A stretch of 64,000 nucleotides of DNA, from NCBI GenBank assembly GCA_024516035.1, contig CM044961.1, forward strand, positions 7,681,796 to 7,745,795. The letters are read 5' to 3'. A program made the translations under genes and the position numbers. The stretch is from Bactericera cockerelli. Lineage: Eukaryota > Arthropoda > Insecta > Hemiptera > Triozidae. The notes beneath the pieces were generated by a model, which saw nothing but the letters and a program-made list of their open reading frames with translations, had not been told where the DNA came from and did not search any database. This document shows, in pieces, positions 8,343-18,200 of the stretch (within the stretch, counting starts at the first letter, position 1; the number at the start of each line of letters is the position of its first letter).

Positions 8343-9986
8343 TCATTTATCCGCAACCTCCTTGAACTGCCACGTGGCCTCACTTCTCTGGTCCTTGACC
8401 TGAACGCCCAGCGCTGTCAGCTCATCCCTGAACTCATCGCACTGCTTCAGTAGCGGCCCTGGGTCCACCTTGGCTTTCTTCAGCGCTATGGCTGCCTTGC
8501 GGACTTGCGTCCTGAAGTTGACGGCGGAATCCAGAACATCGTTCACTCTGGGTCCGGGGGAGGCGTCTGAGGATTTTAGAGACGTTGGCGACAGCTCAAG
8601 TCCGAGGGCGCTGAGAGTGGCGGAGACAAAGTTGGAGAGAGAAGACAGGGCCAGGAGAGTTGCAGGACAAGTGCTGTCCTGGCTGGTGCTGTGCAGCTGC
8701 GCATGCGTGAGAGACACGAGGTGGCTGAGGGTGTCCAGCACGCGTGGTGTGCTGAAGTCATCCCGCAAAGCATCAAGAACTTTCAGTTTCGAATTCTCCA
8801 AAGCCGCTAGAACTTCGCTCGCGTTCACGTTACCGTGCACGATTTTCTCTCGCATATAGTTTTCACAATCAGCGACAAATGTGCGGAACTTCTCGTTTAG
8901 CTTGTGAGCGGTGCTCAGGGTGTCATCGTTATAGTCCATGTCGGCCCCGTAGGGTGACATTAAGCACATCATGCGAAGCGCACTCGGCTTGTGAGACTTG
9001 AGAAAGTCGGCGGCCGTTATGAAGTTGCCGAGAGACTTGGACATTTTGGTTCCGTCCCTCCCGCGCAGGTGTCCCGTGTGCATCCAGTAGTTGACCCACT
9101 GGGAGTGGTTGTGGTACGCACAGCTCTGCGCCTCCTCGTTCTCATGATGAGGAAACTTGAGGTCGATTCCTCCCGTGTGCAGGTCTACGCGGGAGCCAAA
9201 GAAATGGCTCGCCATGGCAGAACACTCGATATGCCAGCCGGGCCTGCCTTCCGCCCAGGGACTTGGGAACCAGGGCTCCCCGGGTTTGGCACTTTTCCAC
9301 AGCGCGAAATCGAGCGAGGACCGCTTCACAGTAGAGGTGTTTGTGTTGTCCATCTTTCCCCACAGCTTGAAGTAGTGAGGGTACTTGGCAACGTCGAAGT
9401 AAACAGAGTTGTCACCGCCAATGTACGCTTGATCACTTTGGACAAGCTTTGTGATGAAGTCCTGTATATGAGGAATGAACTCTGAGACTCTTGTAGCCCG
9501 GGTCGGTGGAATGACACCAAACCTGTCCATGGCTTCATTGTATTCCAACTCATACTGCTTGGCTACTGCCTTGTAGTCTGTGTTGAGTGACGTTGCCTTG
9601 TTGATTATCTTATCATCAATGTCAGTCACACTAGAAATTACAACAGAGTTGATGTGAAAGTAGTTTGCCAGGATTCTGCGTATGACATCTAGCTTGACAC
9701 TGCACACGGCGTGACCTATGTGAGGTGAGTCGTAAACAGTAGGGCCACATGCATACCACTTCAAGTGGTTTGGGTTTTCAATGATGAATGGCACTTTGGT
9801 TTTGGTGATGGGGTTGTAGATTTTGATCCCTGTGTCAAAACCTGCAGGTTGAGACCATTTTGCTGCCTCACAATCTGTTGCTGAAGTTGTGAAACATGAG
9901 ATATGTGTTGATTGGCTCAGAATAGAATATTTAGCTAGGAGAGTCAGGTATTTGAGATTTAATAAAATTGTCTTGGGTTGGTTCAT
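8343..9986 (-). CDS. CARS2: Mitochondrial cysteinyl-tRNA synthetase (CARS2), single exon
   Basis: Class I aminoacyl-tRNA synthetase that charges tRNA-Cys with cysteine in the mitochondrial matrix. It has 547 residues, close to the ~560 of animal CARS2. Residues 1-40 are a plausible mitochondrial targeting region, basic and hydroxyl-rich with few acids. Cys80 in WYACGPTVYDSP, then HIGH (89-92), start the Rossmann fold. Cys255 in WHIECSAM and His280-281/Glu282 in KFPHHENE are the other zinc ligands. KMSKS is at 314-318. The C-terminal helical region follows to AAT-VADK and TGA. The first ATG is used because the targeting peptide follows it directly. The frame is uninterrupted, so the gene lacks introns, unlike all its neighbours here. 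I see no A-tail or target-site duplication that would show retroposition. Confidence 0.95.
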   Translation of the reverse strand: MNQPKTILLNLKYLTLLAKYSILSQSTHISCFTTSATDCEAAKWSQPAGFDTGIKIYNPITKTKVPFIIENPNHLKWYACGPTVYDSPHIGHAVCSVKLDVIRRILANYFHINSVVISSVTDIDDKIINKATSLNTDYKAVAKQYELEYNEAMDRFGVIPPTRATRVSEFIPHIQDFITKLVQSDQAYIGGDNSVYFDVAKYPHYFKLWGKMDNTNTSTVKRSSLDFALWKSAKPGEPWFPSPWAEGRPGWHIECSAMASHFFGSRVDLHTGGIDLKFPHHENEEAQSCAYHNHSQWVNYWMHTGHLRGRDGTKMSKSLGNFITAADFLKSHKPSALRMMCLMSPYGADMDYNDDTLSTAHKLNEKFRTFVADCENYMREKIVHGNVNASEVLAALENSKLKVLDALRDDFSTPRVLDTLSHLVSLTHAQLHSTSQDSTCPATLLALSSLSNFVSATLSALGLELSPTSLKSSDASPGPRVNDVLDSAVNFRTQVRKAAIALKKAKVDPGPLLKQCDEFRDELTALGVQVKDQRSEATWQFKEVADK

Positions 9987-10624
9987 GACAACTAGCTGAT
10001 GATGAAATTCTTTTTTACTTAAAATTTATTTTCTTCAAAACAGAATCATTGCTAAATGAGTCATAATGGCTTCTAGTTTTTGTTCATGCTGTAAGTCATT
10101 TGATTCCCTGTAAAAAGTTCAATAGATATATTACAAATTACTCAATGATTTTGATCCTGTGGGATAGGACAAGCTAACATGTGCAATTATGGAGACCAAG
10201 TACACTGAGAAAGGTTCTGTAAGTCCCTTAAAAATAATATTCACTAGCAGTTTCCAAGACATTTTTTCACTTGTATTACTTTGTAAATATCATGGATTTT
10301 TTGTAAACCAACCAGCCATTAAAAACAAGGGAGAACAAAAGTTGAAAATACTGATGTACAATTATAGGGTGATGGGTCTCTTTAACCTTTCATCTGTCCC
10401 TGATGGATATATCCCACAACCCACCCCTTCTTACGCCACTGGCTACGGGCTCTACAGTAGATTAACCCAGCTCTGCCTGCTGGTCTACGCCTTGATGTTT
10501 CCCGAAACAACATTGACTTTTAAAGATCAGCGTCTTCTTGTAGTGTCTTATCCATTTCAAATGTTGGCAACCAGTATTGCAAGTTTCAATTTATTGGCAG
10601 CTATTTGAAATAGTTTAATAAATG

Positions 10625-10775
10625 TACCGACCTCAGTAGCTAGTTTGATAAGGTGGCGGACTTGTAACCTGGAGGTTGGTGGTTCAAGTCCCAGTTACGG
10701 CGTAAATTTAGTAAAGCGAGTTTGAGTAGTTATGACATCACGAAAGTGATTAACACAAATATGATAACTTTTTTT
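10625..10775 (+). repeat. SINE family B
   Basis: Head accgacctcagtagctag to ggtggttcaagtcccag, then body gtaaagcgagtttgagtag and gattaacacaaatatgat. Confidence 0.8.
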
Positions 10776-11900
10776 TAGTTTAATAAATGTTTCTCTAGTC
10801 CATCTTCTAAGACAGTGCAACCAAAATATTCTTTGTATTCCTGGACCTCTTGTGCCATTTAGAAACTATTGTGAAAAAGTAGAAAAAGTACATACCTTCG
10901 TCCAATAGTGAGATTCAATAAATCATTAGGAATTATCATAAGATATGAGAATTTATGGTGGACCAAAAAGCACCCTGAAACTGAGTGCATAAAAATTGGT
11001 GTTTTTTTACAGTAAAAATCCTTATCAGCAAATTTATCCTTATCTTGTAAGTCTCTTTTATTATAGGTTTCAAACCATTATCTTCTTTTTTCTAGTCTTA
11101 TCTTCTTCTTTATCCTTTTTTAAAACTTAGGACATCTTAATCTTGATGATCTCCTGTGCAATTATTACTTTTCAAGATTGCTCAATTTGATAAGATAAGG
11201 AATTTTAAATTTTCGCGCCAATGGTTTGTTTACAAAATTTAAAATCCGTTTACACTTTCCAGTTTTGAACTTCCTAAAGAGGCGCTAGAGTACGCCGTAA
11301 ACAGTTAGTACCCCATAGGTATTTGGGAACGTAATTTTCCGAAAATACCGAGTCAATCTAATCATAAAACAATTGAAGTAACTATTTTATTTATATTTGT
11401 ATGTTTATTAAACCAATATATGAGACTTTGTTTAAACTAAACTTGTAGCATGTAGGGACTCTTTAGTCCAAAGGAAGTAGTATACATAAAGTATTTGTAA
11501 TTACAATAGAATGCCCATGTAAATCGGCGTCGGGCACAAAATAATACTTCCGTCACCTAATTAAGTAAATATTTAATAATTTGGCCCTTAATCTTTTGAA
11601 GTTAGCTATACAGTGGAACCTGGATATAATAGGTAGATCCCAAGGGACAGAACCAAAATTCCATTATTAGCTAGGTTTCTAACATAGGCAGTTCTCTATT
11701 ACACATGAACGAGTGACGCAGGGACCTGAGATCTTAAGGTTTTTTAATTTTTTTTTGGCTTAAGTTTAGCAAAGATTTAATAAAGCGAGTTTGAATAGTT
11801 ATGACTTCACGAAAGTGCTAAACACAATTTAATATGATATAACTTAAAAAAAAAGAAATGAAAAAAAGTCACACCTTTACAGTATTTTAAATTTAGTGAT

Positions 11901-11906
11901 TTTATT
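11901..11906 (-). promoter_or_regulatory. Poly(A) signal of the DUF4773 gene
   Basis: AATAAA on the minus strand, about 31 nt after the TAG at 11937-11939. The 3' UTR would be short. Confidence 0.6.
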
Positions 11907-11936
11907 TTACAATACAATCAATCTTAAAAACTACTC

Positions 11937-12236
11937 CTATCCATTAAATGTCAGATATCCCCCAGAACGCTTTCCTTTGGGGGTCTCAAAACCCGCCGCA
12001 TCCAAACTGACAATCTGCACTCTATCCAGTTCTACATCCTGATTCGCTTCACTCTGGCTCCAAAGGCTATGGCCACTAGTAGAGGCTCCATGGGAATTTG
12101 GAGAGGTTCCATGGTTGGTTGAGTCACTGGGAGGTTTGCGTTGGAGGGTGTCTATGGGTGGGTCGGTAGCGGGTGAGGTTTCTGTAAGGGGATGTGGGGA
12201 GGTGTCGTCTGTTGATGATGGAGGTTGAGAGGATAG
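11937..12236 (-). CDS. DUF4773 gene exon 6 (Ser/Thr/Pro-rich tail and stop)
   Basis: 300 nt, acceptor ttttcatttcag at 12237-12238. It encodes 99 residues rich in Ser, Thr, Pro and Asp, ending GKRSGGYLTFNG and then TAG. No transmembrane segment or GPI-type hydrophobic end is visible, so the product is probably soluble and secreted. Confidence 0.75.
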   Translation of the reverse strand, partial: LSSQPPSSTDDTSPHPLTETSPATDPPIDTLQRKPPSDSTNHGTSPNSHGASTSGHSLWSQSEANQDVELDRVQIVSLDAAGFETPKGKRSGGYLTFNG

Positions 12237-15200
12237 CTGAAATGAAAAGGATCAGTAGGTTTACACTGGCAACCTGTGAGCTTATTTATTTGATTTGATT
12301 TTATTCTTCATTACAAAAAAAGATAAAAACCTAAAGTTATTTGTATTGTTATGTCATAATATTCAGTGGATTGTACCGACTAATAAATATAACTAATGCA
12401 TCATATCTCCAAGAAACCCGCCTACTTTTGGGACCTATCTCAAAAACAAACACAGTGCACTGTGTTTCCATGGAAAAACAGTCCCGTTAGAGATATGTAT
12501 GTAGTTTTTCCATCAGCGATTATGCAACTATCCACAACACAGCTGGCTCACCTCTGGTTCAACAGGACTCTCCGTCGCGGACATTCCATCAGGCTCGGAG
12601 GGGGTCGTCACGAGGTGCGAGTTGAGCAGACTCCAGTTGACGGAGCCCTGGGGCCGGGAGCTGTTGTCGTGGATCTGGTGATGTGTGGCCGGCCGCTCCA
12701 GAATGAGGCCGTCGGGGCCGTAGTTGACGCAGGTGAACTCCAGGATGAACACCGGGTTGGGAATGGCCACAACCTGTGGAGATTGAAAATAATAATAATA
12801 ATAATATCGCTTTATTTATACTGCCCTGTGGCAGAGCGAGTTAGCGCGCTAGGCATTGCACACATGGTGACCTGGGTTCGATTCCCAGCGGGGGAGGATT
12901 TTTTCTGCTCTGTACTTGGATGTTCGGGGTCCACTCATACCTCGTGAGGAAAAATGAGTAGCTGCTTTAATGTGAAGCAGCGACCAGTGGCAGAATCTTA
13001 GGCAAAAAAAGAATACAAGATATTGTAAATTAAAGTGGTAAAGTCCTATGATTCTGCGCTACCCACTAAAAAATTGTGACATAATAACACAAAGAAAAAG
13101 CATTATTATTATTTTATATTTTCTCATTTATTTAAATGGTACATACATTATTTGTGGGCTAACATAGCAAACATAGATATGATCATGATAATTTGAGGTT
13201 TCTGAAACATCTTCATAAGCTGCAGAGAGGACAAACATAATATCTTCGTGATGGTGCTAGTGAGCATAAGATGAGGCGGGGTTTTCTTTTCTAAGTGCTT
13301 AGAACTTTTCTAACAATACGGCATGTTTCAAGTAACACGCTTTTCTGTATCTTTCTTACAATGAAATAAGGCAGGTTGATTTTTTTCGTGTGTTGATACA
13401 GTGAAGCATGGATCAAGCCATTGGTGGAAATTACAACTGGTATTGTTTCAACACTATTCATTTGCCACATGTCTTTAATTTCAATTCCTAGGTCTTGATA
13501 TTTTCTTATTTTTTCACCCATTGTTGTAAGAATGTTGGTATCATTAGGATGTGCAATGTCTATCAATTTCACATGCTTCTCTAATTTATCAATCAAAATA
13601 ATGTCAGGACGATTAGCAGGTATTCTTCTGTCAGTAATAATTGTTGTGTCCCAATAGAGTTTGTGATTTTCGTTTTCGAGAATCGGCTCTGGGTCATATT
13701 TATAATGAGGTTCTTTACTCGAGATAAGGTCGTGCATATTTCCAATATATTGATGTACTAACTTAGCTGATAAATTATGTCGGTAAAGGTATTCAGTATT
13801 AGCCAATGATGAGCATGCAGAGACAATATGTTGTATGGTCTCGGACTTTTGATGACATACTCTGCAAGTGTCATTGGATATTTGTAGCTTCATAATATGC
13901 TTCATGTAGTTTTTTGTTTTTATCACTTGGTCTTGAATAGCTAATATAAATCCCTCAGTCTCACAAAAAATGTTACTTTGAGGTTTAAGCCAGTCATTTG
14001 AACTAGGGTGAGAGACATCCAGATCTGTTTTAAATCTTCCATGTAGACTCTTTTGTTTCCATTTTTCTTCTAATTCATTGTTGGTGATTACTTCAGTTGA
14101 GGGTTGGTCACTTCTCAAATTCAAAGCGGATAAGTTTTCATCTGCATCATGAATCATACAATGGAGAATGGATGAACTTTTCTTATCTATAAAATATTTT
14201 TTAAGGTTTGTTACTTCCCTATTTGCCAATCTTTCCAAATTTACTAGTCCCTGACCTCCTCTTTTCCTTGGTAAATACAATCGTTCAGTGCAGGCTTTAG
14301 GATGGTGTATTCTGAACTGAGTCATGAGTACTCTCGTTTTGCGGTCCAAAGCTTGGAGTTCTGTTTTTGTCCAGGGTACAACACCAAATGAATTTGTAAG
14401 TATAGGTACACACCATGTATTAATACCTTTGATTTTATTGTACCCATTCAAACTTGTCGAAAGAATTTTCTTCACTCTCTCAATGTAGATATTAGTTACG
14501 CTATCTTTTGTGGTCGATTTATTCAATGTTAAAGTTTGATTCACACCAAGATATCTGTATGTATTATTTAAATCATCAATAGTCGGTAGGGTCATTGGTG
14601 TTGAAGTAAGATTAATATTTTCTTGTCTTTGAATTTTTCCCCGTTTTACTTCTAAAGTCGCACACTTTTCTATTCCAAACTTCATTTGAATGTCACTTGA
14701 AAAAATAGATGTTAATTCTAACATTGATCTTAATTCATCACTATTCTTGGCATATAATTTAACATCATCCATATACATGAGGTGCGTTACTTTATTTATA
14801 GAACGGCTATCTAATTTGTAGCCTTTATTGGTTGAATATTATTATTATTAATATCGCCTTATTTATACTGCCCGATTAAGACTATTACAGTCCCATTATT
14901 CCAGCAGTAAGCCCAAGACATATTATTATGTGGTAAAAATGCCATATGGGATGATAACTTAAGTTACTTAAGTTGGGATGATAACAATTGTCATGACCCG
15001 GCTGGGTTTCGAACCCACGACATCTAGATAATCTGGATTCACAGAGTGCCACCTTTACCTCTCCTTTGGAAGTTTACCACAAGGCGAGATTAATGCTCAA
15101 AGCATTTTCTACCACAAATAGAATCAATGGACAAGAAAGGAACCTAGACATTGGATTAGGGCGTCCATATAATCCTCTCACCACCGTGAATTAGGTATCA

Positions 15201-18200
15201 ATACCTATCTCACGGACACGGAATTATTATTATACCACCTAACCCTCAGAATCTTATTATTATGTGGTCGCAAACTGCAGTAAATAGGGGAAAATTCAGG
15301 CAGTAGGTGGGATTCGAACCAACAGATTCCTACACTATCTAGTTTACCAGACTAGCGCGTTAAACACTTGACTACCAGTGCACAGAGAAAAAGAAAAAAA
15401 TCTGTAGAAAATGAACGTATGCATACTGAAAGGGTGGTGTTGGAAGGGTTGATACGGGCCTCGAACCCCTTGGAAGTACAGAAGCAATGTCCTGTGCTCC
15501 TTCCGTGTCCAATGTGTAGTGGAAGTGTTGCTAGTTGAAATTGACTTAGTATGGTAAAAATATTTCTTAAAATTTCGTATTGAAAAAGTAAGGGAACTTT
15601 AATTTTAATCGTACCAGCTACCCACATTACCCTAACCCAGCCTGGGTACGGTCGGAAATGCCAGCCTCACGTGCTCGGAGGGAATAGAATTTTCTTCAAA
15701 AACTCTGCCCCAACTGGGAAGCGAACTCAGGATCTCTGGACGACGGGCAGAAGTCACATCCGTTACGCCACGGAGGCTGGCCACACCCCTTCTTGGCAGT
15801 AATATGGTTGATTAGAACTGAGTATATATTTTATTTTATTTATTTATTTACACTTTATTAATAGGACATATTATATAAAATACAAATAATTACAAATTAA
15901 AATACAATACAATAGAAGAAAAAAAAATAGAGAAAAAATAAATAAATATATACTTAGGGTCAAGGGGGGTATTTACGAACAGGGGGTAATTACGAACAGT
16001 GGTCATTGTACCTAAACAGGATAAGATATTTCGAATCTGGTGGTTAAATACTATTATTTTGAATTGTTTTTACAGGTTGAACACGAATTTTCGATAGTAT
16101 TTATTTTCAGTTGTAGTTAGTAAGCTAGTGAAAATAGATCTATCAAAAAATTTGATTTTTGAAGTTTTTGATTTTTTTAAAACAATTTTTTAGGTAAGTG
16201 TTACTTGAATTTTTATCATTATTTTACTTTTCATTATTGATAAGCATGTTTTTGGTTATTATTTTACAAAAATAATTGTTTTAACCATTTTTTAAGTTAT
16301 AGTTTTTGGGTGTTCTTAATTACCCCCGCATTTTTTTGCTATGGGGTAATTACGAACGCATATTTTGGGTGTTTGTTTTACCCTATAACTTTTTTTGTAT
16401 TTATCAAAAAACTCAGAATGCCCCGGAACTACAAGATGAAGAAACCACCTCCTTTGTATACAGAAGCACAAAAATGATATCTGCTATCGTAGATGTTTTT
16501 AATGGCAACCTGGCTGTCAGAAGAGCAACGGCAGTGTTTTGAGATTCCGCAAACCAAAGTAGAATTTTCCAAACGTAAGGCTCAAAATCCTGAAATACTG
16601 GGAGGTTGTAAGAAGTACCAATATATTAGTACCCTAATGTATTGGACCCAATGAAGGTATTTGTGTACTTGAACATAGCAAAAGAAAGGAAGAAAAATGA
16701 AAGAAAACGAAAAGAAATATAGGGGGAACAGTTTCAAAAAAGAAGAAAAAAATGAAGGTAGAAGAAGACAAATCTGAGATTGACCAAAATCTGTAAAAAA
16801 AAAAAAAAAAAAAAATATATAAAACACCTTTCAAAAGCTCTCATAATTAACTATTACTATTATTATGCTTTTATTACCAGCCTCCGTGGCGTAACGGTTG
16901 TGACTACTGCCCGTAGTTCAGAGATCCTTAGTTCGATTCCCGGTTGGAGCAGACTTTTCACACAAAAATTCTGTCCCCTCCGAACATGTGAGGCTGGCGA
17001 TTCCGGCCCCACCCAGGCTGGGTGAGGTTAATGTGGGTAGCTGGTACGATTCCCGGCGAATGGAGGGTGAAACCCCCGTCCTGTCTACCTCAAGTCAGGA
17101 TGTTAAAACCAAATAGAATCAATGGATATGAAAGGAGCCTAGACATTGGATCTGGGTGTCCATATAATCCTCTCACCACCGTGATTTAGGTATCTATACC
17201 TATCTCACGGACACGAAATTATTATTATTACTATTATTTGCAAGATAGAGATACCCTATTTGATAAGAGCTGACTACCTTCGTGGTTAGGATTCAAACCA
17301 CTATCCTGTGTGTCCATAAACTTTGCATATTGTCATACAGGTGGCTAAAGACACAAAGTACAATCTTAGTGTATTATTTGTACATAAAAAGCACATATTG
17401 CCATTAAAAAGTTCGTTTTTAATATTGTATAATGTGTTCGCATTTACCCCCGTCAGGCGGGGGTAAATGCGAACAGGCGGGGGTAAATAAGAACACCACT
17501 AAACAGATACTACAGTATGCACAAAACTATTTATAATGCACCATTAGAATGCTAAATAAGTCTATATACCAAAAAAATCACAAGACATGGATTTTACAAA
17601 AGCAACTCAGGGTTACAGATATGTTTATAAAATGTAGCTCAAAATCGTTCGTAATTACCCCCCTTGACCCTAATACATATAATATGTCCTAACCTCCTAA
17701 CTAAAGGGCGGGGTTATTGCCTTAGGCAATCTCTTCCATCCAACCTTGACCCTTACGTCTTACTTGAAGGGCGCCCTTACCTTTATCTCAAAGTTGATGC
17801 AGAACTCGATGCGCCCCTTCCTCACGGTGATGTCATGCACCCTCACACAGCTGAGGAGGGCGGGGATCTGAGGGGTGGGGATGCAGAAGGGTGGGGGGTG
17901 CCGCACTGGAACAGACATGATAGATTTTAGTTCGAGATCCAAATATTCGGACCAATATGAGTACCTCTAGTGATAAATATTCAAAGAAAAATAAGAAGTT
18001 GTAGGTCCACTGGATGTTACCTACCTAGAAATTAGAACATACCAGGCCCTCATTTCAGAAAGCACAAAACTATGCCGCGCCTGTACCTACCCATTAACCC
18101 ATTGCGTACCGAGCCCTTTTAACCTGATAACCCCAGGAGACCGGGCTCAATTCAATCGATTTCAGCTGTCATCACATATGATGCACAGGTTTCCTGTGAT

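Larger units (their letters stand above)
9987..11936. other. Intergenic region between CARS2 and the DUF4773 gene
   Basis: The CARS2 promoter should lie near 9990-10200, but no TATA box is clear. A family B SINE sits at 10625-10775. At 11611, acagtggaacctggatataa resembles a pogo/Tigger inverted-repeat end, but I found no partner. A family B body fragment (taaagcgagtttgaatag) is near 11780-11870. The segment gtttaaactaaacttgtagc (about 11430-11500) recurs near 28990-29045. Confidence 0.5.
15830..17756 (-). repeat. Family G retroelement split by a pogo-like element
   Basis: The 3' part (tttattaataggacatatt and on, 15830-15956) and the 5' part (17671-17756, with ctaactaaagggcggggtt) are the two halves of one reverse family G copy. 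They are separated by the element at 15957-17670. Confidence 0.75.

Noticed and set aside
8470..9485. Open frames on the + strand across CARS2
   Set aside because: Antisense shadows of a well-supported synthetase frame.
10189..10608. 139-codon open frame on the + strand in the CARS2 upstream region
   Set aside because: No family likeness, mixed composition and no splice signals that would join it to anything. It is probably chance or repeat-derived.
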